The notes beneath the pieces are model-generated. The model ran no database searches and was not told the DNA's origin. It saw nothing but the letters and a program-made list of their open reading frames with translations. From Epiperipatus broadwayi (Eukaryota; Onychophora; Udeonychophora; Euonychophora; Peripatidae), in assembly GCA_028023455.1 (NCBI GenBank), contig JAQFVV010012398.1:4362682-4426681 (forward strand): a stretch of DNA of 64,000 nt. The letters run 5' to 3'. Made by a program: the position numbers and the translations under genes. Positions 1 through 8,141 of the stretch are shown piece by piece (within the stretch, counting starts at the first letter, position 1; every line of letters starts with the position of its first letter).

Positions 1-454
1 TTTTAAAAGCACTGATCTACATAAAACATTGAATTCAAGATGTTTATAAGAACAAACTAGATTTGAAATAATTTTAGTATAAGGGATCATATCAAGGTAT
101 TAATAGAAGTTATAAAAAAATAAATATGTGTTGCCATTTTGCATTGGTTTTATATATTATGAAAACAATTTGATTCTATAAATATTTTGCAGTGATTAAA
201 GCTTTCAAATATATAACATTGATCCAGGTTATCATTAAATTCTGAAAAATATCAAAATGGAATATCAATGATTACATTATGTGAGGAAACTAAATAGATG
301 AATATCTATAAGAATTTATAACAAAATTATTTTATTACTCAAAACTTTTATATCAATTTTAGGGGAAATATTTTATGGATTAAAATAAAAAGCACAGAAT
401 AAATGTAAATAAAAACAGCATGTCAAGTATATTCTATATAATAGCATTTATACT
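1..454. other. AT-rich intergenic sequence, nothing identified
   Basis: No open frame, RNA gene or clear repeat could be recognised. The base composition is the same AT-rich background that fills most of the window. Confidence 0.6.
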
Positions 455-659
455 TTCATTAATTATTTTTTACAATGTAACCAAATAAAATTTAGTCTTT
501 TATATCTTATTAGTTTTAATTGACCAGCAGTTTTCATCAGTTCTTCCTCCAATTCTTAACAACTTAAGAATTGATGAGGCCTCTGATGAGACTGTCTAGT
601 GAAACTAAGAAAATATAAAGAAATTTTATTTGGTTGCATAGTAAAACATGATTAATGAA
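455..659. repeat. Foldback element, ~95-bp inverted arms
   Basis: The sequence 455-550 is the diverged inverted copy of 562-659: the outer ends read TTCATTAAT and ATTAATGAA, and matching arms continue through AACCAAATAAAATTT and AAATTTTATTTGGTT to a centre near 556. Each arm carries a CTGATGA box (plus strand at 591, minus strand near 534), followed by an ACT/AGT mini-stem and, in the right arm, GAAAC. This resembles a hammerhead core but has one extra base after CTGATGA. No coding capacity. It may be a non-autonomous element or a Penelope-associated terminal sequence. Confidence 0.6.
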
Positions 660-1295
660 GATGCCAATGTCATTACACACACATATATATATAGGTAACC
701 TCCTACTGCATGGTGTCTAACAACATTGTTTCATTTTAACATGTATAAAAAGACTTATGTTACAATAAGAATGAATTATATTAAATTTAAGCGTAAACAG
801 ATAATATATAATAACATGAATTTAGAGTCCCATGTGATGCCATTATTCCATCTGATTGGCTTTCACGTAAGCGTATCTGTTTTAAGGTGTTTAGCTTTCA
901 CGTTATTATTAATAAGAATGAATTGAAAATTAAAAAATATAGCTGAAAGATTAAACAGTTATCACTAATATCATAGAAAATATTAAGAGACTAAAATAAA
1001 ACTATAGTAGACTTTTTTTAAAAGATATATTAACAGATGGAAAACTAAAATTTTAAACTATACTTAAAAAATATTAATAGAAAAAATATAACTTGAGTGG
1101 TAGATAGATAAAAAAAAGTTTTCTAAAATGGTGTAGGGGAAAAAACAATAAATGAGAGAAACTGGATTAAAGTAAAAAAAAAAACCTTCATTTGCAATTA
1201 GTTAATAATAGTTGACAATGACAGTGATACATATAAACTTGTATGTATTTGCATGGGTGGTAATATGGAAACACATTAATGTGTGATATGATATG
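660..1295. other. AT-rich intergenic sequence with short chance ORF
   Basis: A 66-codon open frame at 726-926 has no recognisable domain, and its composition looks like translated AT-rich noncoding DNA. Nothing else is seen apart from a short (CA)/(TA) run near 677-694. Confidence 0.5.
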
Positions 1296-1299
1296 CTGC

Positions 1300-1480
1300 A
1301 AATCCTCAATCATCTTCAATGTTTTTCTGCCATTATGAAATTTTGCAAACTACTCAAAAATATTTTTGCTATTCATGGTTTTATTAGCATCCACAATTTG
1401 AGTCATTTCAAACATTTAAGTAGCAGTTTTGTCCATTTAAAACAAAATTTAACGTTACCACAACATTCTATCATGGGTTA
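1300..1480 (-). pseudogene. Mariner-type transposase N-terminal HTH fossil (copy 1)
   Basis: Read on the minus strand, this segment is homologous at DNA level to 30125-30300. It encodes, across at least one frameshift and two stops, pieces such as NVKFCFK, MFEMTQIVDANKTMNSKNIFE and FAKFHNGRKTLK. The order KFC...MFE..., then N-K-N-I-F-E, then F.NGR, follows the N-terminal helix-turn-helix of mariner/SETMAR/GVQW3-like proteins. The catalytic DDD domain is not present downstream. Seen: the homology to the second copy. Known: the domain pattern. Inferred: that it is a dead transposon fragment. Confidence 0.55.
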
Positions 1481-2345
1481 AGGTATAAAACACTCACATT
1501 TTATATCATATCTCATGAACCAGCCATGCTAATGCCTTAAATTTTTTTAATAGTGAATAGCTTAATTATGTCATGCATTAATTCAGAAATGTCACTGCAG
1601 GCAGTTTGGAAAAAAATCCTCACATCTTTACTGACATACACTTTGTTTAAGATTAAATCTTCAAAGTGCAATTTTCTATTAATAATTATATACCTTTATT
1701 GCACTTTTAATACATATGTAAATGAATATCTGAAACATTTTTGGCTAGAGAAGCACCTGATGGGTTATTTTTATCAGTTTTCCATCTGTGTATTAAAATA
1801 ACTAAATATTCATTTTTTGATTAATATTTGAGGGCTCACTAGATTGCCATGAGTGTTACCTGAAAGAAAATTCTTATGCCTACTTTCCAAGATTTATAAA
1901 ATCCCTGTTCAAATCTCAGGTAATAGATGTGGCAGGAAGAGGTTCTATCCACTACATTATATAGGAATTTTATTCAATTTAGCTGAAATTTCTTCTGAAA
2001 GTCAGTATTTGGCTGAAATAGTGAATAGATAAAATATATTTAGATATGTATTTTTTTGTTGAGTAATTTATATATTTTACTTAATTAGTTTATTATTATT
2101 ATTATTTATAGTTATATAGGAATGCATCTGGATAATATAATAAACTTATATAAAAATCCGTTGAGGTGCTAAATAAATTGAAATGATGAAATAAGCAATG
2201 GTAAATTATTGCTGCTGATGATCAAATGTCGTTGCTTAGTTATAGAACTCTATTTCTTTTTTATCTGTCTTCAGGGGGGAAACAGTATATATATATTGAG
2301 TGTTATCATATCTCCACAAATACGAACATTTATAATTTTTTTGCT
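1481..2345. other. Upstream region of the glycosyltransferase exon
   Basis: AT-rich sequence with no supported gene. The open frame at 1553-1801 shows no domain and looks like chance. A promoter or upstream noncoding exon of the glycosyltransferase may lie here or further left, but I could not place one. Confidence 0.4.
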
Positions 2346-2370
2346 TTATGTATGAATATCTTTTAATAGT

Positions 2371-2387
2371 TTGCTTTCTCTTTTTAG
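2371..2387 (+). promoter_or_regulatory. Probable 3' splice site of the GT31 exon
   Basis: A pyrimidine-rich tract (TTGCTTTCTCTTTTT) ends in AG at 2386-2387, 11 bases before an ATG at 2399. This is a textbook acceptor. It suggests that the upstream ATG at 2348 is intronic and that translation begins at 2399 in an exon joined to an unseen 5' noncoding exon. Confidence 0.6.
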
Positions 2388-2398
2388 TTATTCCAAGG

Positions 2399-3580
2399 AT
2401 GTTAATCCGACGCCGATGGACATTTGTAAAAGGAATTTTTTTTTTTTTTACAATAATAGTTTGCTTATCATGGATTCATTTTTATAAAGAAAAGAACAAT
2501 TCCAAAAATGAGACATATAGACTTCTTAGTTCAGATGGAGATCATTCCCTTCATCCTATTCATTGGAATTTCTCCGAATTAACAATTTCAACAAAAGATA
2601 ATAATTATTACCCTTCTAGTTCGACTGTTTCTAAAATAAATATTAATTCTGATAATGATTATCCAATAATGGAAAATAATACTGATATACCTACTAATGA
2701 AGATACTTTATTATCTAAAATAAAAAAAAGTGAAATTGGAAATTCTCGTCTTTTTGATGATGTTATTCTTGAAAAGAATATTTGTAATTCTGAAAAGGAA
2801 TTGCAGGCGTTAATTTTTGTCCATTCTTCGGCATCTCATTTTAAAGAACGAAAAATTATCAGAGAAACTTGGGGAAATAGTTTATTATATCCGCAAATTA
2901 ATATTAAAGTTGTCTTCATTTTAGGAAAACCAGAAAACAGTGACTTTCAAAATATTATTGAATTTGAAAGCAAACGCTATCGTGATATTATTCAGAAAAA
3001 CTTTATCGATTCTTACCGAAATTTAACATACAAAGCAGTTTCTGGTTTAAAATGGGTCACTCAATACTGCCATCAGGCGGAGTTTGTTATTAAAACAGAT
3101 GATGATATTTTAATTAACATTTTCAATCTAGAAAAATATTTACATCGATTTAGAACTCGGATTAAACGCACAAAATGGATAGCATGTTTAGTTTGGACAC
3201 AAATGCCAGTTTTTAGAGATATTGAGAACAAATGGTTTGTTTCTGAAAAAGAATTTTCTGCAGATGTTTTTCCTCCATATTGTTCAGGATCTGCTTACAT
3301 TATGTCTGCCAAAATGGTGCCAGAACTTATCAGAGTTTATTTAGAAAGTCAATTTTTTTGGATTGATGATATTTATATAACAGGCATTTTAGCAGCTAAA
3401 GCAAATGCTACTTTATATCAAATAAAATCAGCTTATGACTTGTCTTCAAATGAAAAAAAAATTAAAAATTCACTCGTTAATAATCGAGGTGTTTTCGCTC
3501 ATCTTCCTTTTTTCTCTAAAGTATATTATAATTTATGGATAAAAATTTATAATAAATATTCAAATAAAACCTGGAATTAA
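2399..3580 (+). CDS. Beta-1,3-galactosyl/N-acetylglucosaminyltransferase (GT31 family)
   Basis: Encodes a 393-residue type II Golgi-type glycosyltransferase, expected to transfer Gal or GlcNAc from a UDP-sugar in beta-1,3 linkage. Seen: a basic MLIRRR cytosolic stub; one membrane anchor at about residues 9-28; an Asn/Ser-rich stem to about 120; then GT31 motifs in order: RKIIRETW (151-158), VVFILG (171-176), the NLT sequon in the SYRNLT block (~205-211), metal-binding DDD (234-236), FPPYCSGSAY (291-300) and DDIYITG (323-329). Several N-glycosylation sequons occur. Length is normal for the family and the frame is uninterrupted. Start: ATG 2399 is preferred over 2348 because a splice acceptor lies between and because it leaves a clean signal anchor. 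The whole catalytic domain is in one exon, which is common in this family. Acceptor and donor specificity cannot be told from sequence. Confidence 0.93.
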   Translation: MLIRRRWTFVKGIFFFFTIIVCLSWIHFYKEKNNSKNETYRLLSSDGDHSLHPIHWNFSELTISTKDNNYYPSSSTVSKININSDNDYPIMENNTDIPTNEDTLLSKIKKSEIGNSRLFDDVILEKNICNSEKELQALIFVHSSASHFKERKIIRETWGNSLLYPQINIKVVFILGKPENSDFQNIIEFESKRYRDIIQKNFIDSYRNLTYKAVSGLKWVTQYCHQAEFVIKTDDDILINIFNLEKYLHRFRTRIKRTKWIACLVWTQMPVFRDIENKWFVSEKEFSADVFPPYCSGSAYIMSAKMVPELIRVYLESQFFWIDDIYITGILAAKANATLYQIKSAYDLSSNEKKIKNSLVNNRGVFAHLPFFSKVYYNLWIKIYNKYSNKTWN

Positions 3581-3609
3581 ATCACTTTGTTCAGTGCAAT
3601 ATATAAAAG

Positions 3610-3629
3610 AATAAATAAGAAAGAATAAA
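3610..3629 (+). terminator. Polyadenylation signals of the GT31 gene
   Basis: Two AATAAA hexamers (3610-3615 and 3624-3629) lie 30-50 bases past the stop codon at 3580. This is the expected place for the poly(A) signal of a short 3' UTR. Confidence 0.6.
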
Positions 3630-5080
3630 CAAAATAGAATTTGTCTAAAATGATCGCCAAAAAAAAATTACAGGTACAACACATTAATCCACTTATTAAA
3701 AATTAGGCAACTTCTAAAAGAAGTCACAAGAGAGCCATATAAAATTTCATAATACCCAGTTTTGAAATTTGAGTAACATTTGTTAAAAATCTTGAATACA
3801 TTTATTTAAAAATACGAATAAACACAGTAAATAAATATTATATGCTCTCAATAGCAATTCAATTTATTATCCATCATTAGCTTGAGTAATCAATGAACAG
3901 TATATAAGACTGCGATATTCACATTTTTAGTTTAGGTTAGCATTATAGTTTTATAATAATCAATAAAGCAAGTCATATATATCGTGATATTGCTTTATAC
4001 AAAGATTGTATTTACAAAAATGCAATGTAGAGAGCGTACCAATAGCTCAAACAAGCTCTTATTAGTAAGTGCGGCAAGAGAAAATATTTAAAATCCCTCT
4101 CTCTCTCTATTGCATTATAGCTTTAATAAGTAAGGACTTCGAATTTACAATTGAAACTAATGCACTCCCACATATAGCAGTCTCCTTCAATTTTGTTTTT
4201 AATATTGCCTGAAATTCTATGAGGAAGGTGGCTTGGGATCAAATTATTAATGGTTAAAAGTAGTTGCTATAAATATGATGTATTAGTTTCTGCTTTATAT
4301 CTGAAGTATCTACTGATGAATACTATAAACTAAAATCTAGACTAGGGACTTGAATATTATTATACGGTCATTTAGTATTATTTATTATATTACTCAAGCT
4401 CACAAGAAATAGCTCTGGGAGAGAAAACCATTCTTTTTAAATGTCGATATAAAGTCTAAGCAAAAAAAAATCGTAATATTTTTTGAATATGAATTAATAT
4501 ATTCAGATAACTAAAGCTAAAATTTATAAAATATTCATTATTTTATGTCCAAATTCGCACACAAATACTTACTATAAACATGAAGTGATTTATAAATATA
4601 ATAACTATTTTTTGTTATTGTGAAAACAATAATAAAAGCTAGATTTTGTTATTGTTATATAATGCTGTTTTCTACTTATAGTGTAACTAGAAGTAATGCA
4701 GTATACATACTCAACTTTTAAAATTAATTAAATGAACAGTTGTTTTAACAAATCCATTTAAAATAATGAATAAATACAGATTTCTTTAACAGTTTAAACA
4801 TTTTTTATATATAGTAAAAAGATCTCTAAAGAAGGCTGTAGGACTGTCAAAACTGTCAATTATTTTGAAGTTTGATATATAAAATGTTGTACTTTTATAA
4901 TGTTAAATATATAAAAATATATTTTTAATGTTAAATACATAGAAGAGTGTATGGGTAGTATTTGTTAAAGTTTCTTTTTACTTATTAAAATACTTTTTTT
5001 GTTGGGTTTTTAATAAAAACAAACTTTTTCTTCATAATCTTAATTTTTATCAAATGAAAATTTGAAAATTTTTATTTAAA
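3630..5080. other. AT-rich intergenic sequence
   Basis: No gene recognised. A short (CT)n run lies near 4098-4111. No inverted or direct repeat of note was found. Confidence 0.5.
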
Positions 5081-5084
5081 AAAA

Positions 5085-5358
5085 ATCATCAGATTTCCAA
5101 TGATATGAATAGCTGGAGAGTGGAGAGGATTGAAGCCTGTCCATTAAAGTGTGTAGATTTGCTATCTTAATATAATCTGATCACTGATTATGTGGGAGAT
5201 GATGATCAAAACCAACTGATGAATGCTGGTTCAGCATGAAATACATATATTGGAGATCATTTATCTTTTTCATATGTATGTTGTTTTGTGTATTGATTAT
5301 ATTGGATAAAGTGGATGACTGTAGGGAGCTTGAAGGTATGGGTTCAAATCCTTTTTAA
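5085..5358 (+). mobile_element. Hammerhead repeat family A, copy A1
   Basis: A diverged single copy of the repeat seen at ~25.9, 42.2 and 50.2-51.1 kb. Shared blocks are CCTGTCCATTAAAG (5139-5152), CTATCTTAATATA, GTGGGAGATGAT, the hammerhead core (separate entry) and a 3' part with GATAAAGTGGATGACTG. It ends in GGGTTCAAATCC (5340-5351), which resembles a tRNA-type B box, although its position at the 3' side is unusual. No open frame, so a non-autonomous RNA-derived repeat is likely. Confidence 0.7.
5202..5260 (+). ncRNA. Type I hammerhead ribozyme A1 (best-preserved copy)
   Basis: Seen: distal stem I ATGATC (5202-5207) pairs with GATCAT (5255-5260); internal loop; proximal stem I CCAA (5212-5215) pairs with TTGG (5250-5253); core CTGATGA (5216-5222); stem II ATGC (5223-5226) with GCAT (5234-5237) closing a 7-base loop; core GAA (5238-5240); very short stem III ATA/TAT (5241-5243, 5246-5248) with a 2-base loop; cleavage-site base A at 5249. 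Every invariant hammerhead position is present. Other copies have ATAATC/GATTAT in distal stem I, a compensatory change. Known: short stem III hammerheads of tandem repeats often cut as dimers. Activity is inferred. Confidence 0.85.
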
Positions 5359-5678
5359 TTACATCTAGGTTAAGTATATAGATTATACTTGTATTTCAAT
5401 ATTTTAAAAAAATATTGTAAAAATTATTATTTTTTTTTAATTTTTATTTGCAGAATCAAATTAAACAATACTACAAATAGTTTTTAAAAAGTTATTTTTT
5501 CAAGACATTTGCAACTTTAAAAATGTTGAGCAAAATATAGATATCTATACTTTATAGATAAGATAATCTTTAAGTAGCCAAATGTGGAGACAAAGTTTCA
5601 CAGTCTCATAAAAAGAAAAGCTTGGAGAAGGCATTGCTCACCAGATTTACCAACTGATAAAGATTTAGTACAAATTAT

Positions 5679-6398
5679 GTTAATTATGTTATCAAAATAG
5701 TCAATGATGTATTATGCACAAAATTCCTTTGTATTTCACTGGTCTCAGATACCAGTGGTCTATAATTGAACCATGCAGAAGGGCACCAAAAACTGTAATG
5801 GTATATGTAAATAAGCATTTATTTTTATAGCGCTGTGTTTTATAAATTGTAATACATTTATTGTATTCATTTATTATTAACACTCATAAAAAGCGCATGC
5901 ATAATAGCTTGAAAAGGCTGATCTTTAATGTAATGGTATAAGTGGGGTGAATAGGAAAGTAATGTCAAAGATACAGAGACTCTGTTGAAACCAAATTAAA
6001 TTCAAATTTAGAAAGACAAAGTGAATTAAATGATAAGATTTTATATGCTGTAGTCTAAAGTCCCTAATCTATACCAATTCAATTTTTAAAATAGATTGAA
6101 TAATAAAGAATGACTAGCTCTCATGGATGTAATATAAGTATAAAATAATAATTTAAATATTAATTAGCCAAGATAGGTTTAAAATAATAATATTAAACTA
6201 TATGCTAGTTAATGCTCATTTGTCCATATCCCTTCAAATATAATTTACATTTATTACTCCTTAATTAATTAAAGTAAACAAACTCAGGACTTGTGATTTA
6301 ATAAATAATGATAAAAATTTATTTATATCAAGTAATAAATGACATTAATGATATAATAAAAAAATAAAATTCATTGTGTAATAATTGCATAAATGTTT
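5679..6398. repeat. Dispersed direct repeat, copy 1 (pair with 12449-13044)
   Basis: Colinear with 12449-13044 over its whole length, starting at TTAATTATGTTATCAAAATAG and ending near ATTGCATAAATG. The main difference is an insertion at 5806-5940 that is absent in the other copy. No coding frame is conserved between the copies, so this is a noncoding repeat or old duplication. Together the pair provides a filled/empty-site comparison for the insertion. Confidence 0.75.
5794..5940 (+). mobile_element. Family F insertion F1 (single arm) with 12-bp TSD
   Basis: TGTAATGGTATA occurs at 5794-5805 and again at 5929-5940. The homologous empty site at ~12563-12576 has this sequence once (with a substitution). 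The inserted DNA has a tail (AATAAGCATTTATTTTTATA, AGCGCTGTG, TTTATAAATTGTAA) followed by one arm (TTCATTTATTATTAACACTC ... AGCTTGAAAAGGCTGAT). The same tail and arm occur in F2 (6777-7288) and, inverted, in F3 (29611-29853). No coding potential. Confidence 0.8.
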
Positions 6399-6776
6399 TT
6401 ATCTATGAAGATGCTAAACAACAGACTGATTTTTAGAACTAGAGAGAAATATGTATTTATGTTAATTGTATCAAAGGAATATAAACTTTATTAAAAAATC
6501 TTAAGATTTATTACTAAGGCAATATTAAAATCTAAATAAGTTATTCAGATGCCATTTAATTAAATATTATATATAATTGTGACTAATTGTTATTATTTTC
6601 CACTAATTATGTTTATGGTTAGTCATTTATACTTTAGCAAGCAAATATATATACAGTATATATATATAAATAAAAAGAAATTTTAACGGTAAATACAATA
6701 TTATAGTTTAAATTCTTTTATAACACTTTCGATTACGTGGTAATCCTCATCAGCTTTAACTGAATTTCAAATTTTT
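6399..6776. other. AT-rich sequence with hammerhead-like stem at 6722-6752 (-)
   Basis: On the minus strand CTGATGA is followed by an unpaired G, a 6-bp stem GATTAC/GTAATC and GAAAG. The extra G breaks the standard core. Similar CTGATGA-stem-GAAA sequences are frequent at retroelement termini in animals. No gene is seen. Confidence 0.35.
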
Positions 6777-7288
6777 TAAACTTAATGTTACTAAGCATTT
6801 TTTTTATATAGCATATGTTTACAATTGTATACATTCAAATATCAGCCTTTTAAGCTAATTGTGCATATGCTTTGCGAGTGTTAATAATAAATGAATACTT
6901 TCTCACCAATACAAGGTATAGTATTTATGCAGGAATAAAAGAAATTCTCTTATTCCTACGACTCAAATGCTTATATATGAGCAAATTTGAAGTACTGGCA
7001 AGTAAAGCATGAGGATGGAACCGTCACTTTAAATTCACCCACATCATTCATTCAGACATCGTATATAGTAATTTAAAGTGATGGTTCCATCCTCACGCTT
7101 TACTTGCCAGTACTTCAGATTTGCTCATATATAAGCATTTGAGTCGTAAGAATAAGAGGATTCCTTTTGTTCCTGCATAAATGCTATATTTTGTATTGAT
7201 GAGAAAGTATTCATTTATTATTAACACTCGCAAAGCGTATGCACAATTAGCTTAAAAGGCTGATATTTGAATGTAAACTTAATGTTAC
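6777..7288 (+). mobile_element. Family F foldback F2, 206-bp arms, 15-bp TSD
   Basis: TAAACTTAATGTTAC flanks the unit at 6777-6791 and 7274-7288. Inside are the family F tail (AAGCATTTTTTTTATATAGC ... ACAATTGTA) and a near-perfect inverted repeat: 6830-7035 pairs with 7070-7275 around a 34-base loop. The outer part of the arms is the F1 arm; the inner part (TGCTTATATATGAGCAAATT) is specific to this copy. A transcript would form one long hairpin. No protein is encoded. Confidence 0.85.
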
Positions 7289-7309
7289 ATATATTTCCAT
7301 AAGCTGTGT

Positions 7310-7650
7310 GTGGCTGTATTTGCAACTTGCCTATTAATAACATCTTCCTTATATTTATCAATCATAATTGCCTCTTTAATTTTCCTCTTTTTATGATTTC
7401 TTTCTTCCATTAATATTTTTATTTCACTACTATTAATTACAAGTCTTTTCATGGTCAAAGAATACTGAAGCTGTATTAAATTGACTATTTACATTATTTT
7501 TAATTCGGTTATATAATAATTAATGCTCCTTCAATCTTTTTTCCACAGAACATCTCGATTCACCAATGTAAAATTTTTGACATCCACATGAAATCTGATA
7601 AATTATATTACTTCTTTGCAATTTAGGAATTATAATCTTAGAATTATTAA
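7310..7650 (-). pseudogene. Penelope-like element GIY-YIG endonuclease fossil
   Basis: The minus-strand translation, with stops and at least one frameshift, gives NIIYQISCGC then KFYIGES and EKRLKEH (about 7640-7530). Further on come SVFFDH and KRKIKEAIMIDKY (about 7440-7330). This is the arrangement of Penelope-like GIY-YIG nucleases: Y-x-x-x-C-G-C, then YIGE(S/T), then KEH, then a C-terminal KI.EA..I block. The reverse transcriptase domain is not detectable upstream, so this is a remnant. It differs from the second Penelope-like family at 14.9 and 28.2-29.6 kb. Confidence 0.7.
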
Positions 7651-7686
7651 TCAAGAACACAAAATCAAATATTATACTTTTCTTTA

Positions 7687-8141
7687 AAACCAGTCAACAT
7701 TTAGACAATCCTAATATCAATAACAATCAACAATTTTAAACTGTTATTAAGGCAACTTCCTTTTAACAATTAAGGTGGAATTCCATCTTTATTAATGGTT
7801 CAATATATTTATATAGTCATTAAAGATTGCAACTTGACCACAGAGTTTAAAATTATTGATACAAGGAAGTTTAAATAAACCTCTTTAAATAGATAAATAT
7901 AACCTGTTCTGAATGCAGATTAATAAATAAGCAGTTATAATATTACAAACTGCAATTATAATTTCCAAACTGTACTCAAAGTATTACTTAAATAATAAGT
8001 ATAATTGTGCTCAAGGTTAAATAGGTTTGTAAGTGATCATTAAAAACCAGTCAACACTTAGACAATATCAATAACAATAAACAATTTTAAACTGTTGTCA
8101 AGGCAATCTTCTTTTAACCTGTTTTTAACAATAAAGGTGGA
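7687..8141. repeat. Two ~95-bp direct repeats 355 bp apart
   Basis: 7687-7780 and 8043-8141 share AACCAGTCAACA, TTAGACAAT, CAATTTTAAACTGTT and AAGGTGGAA in order. The intervening DNA shows no frame. This could be the remains of a tandem duplication or of a terminal repeat of the adjacent Penelope-like element. Confidence 0.55.

Noticed and set aside
6722-6752. Minus-strand CTGATGA, 6-bp stem, GAAAG called as a hammerhead
   Set aside because: An extra unpaired G after CTGATGA breaks the tandem G-A core geometry, and no convincing stem I was found. Kept only as a hammerhead-like motif.
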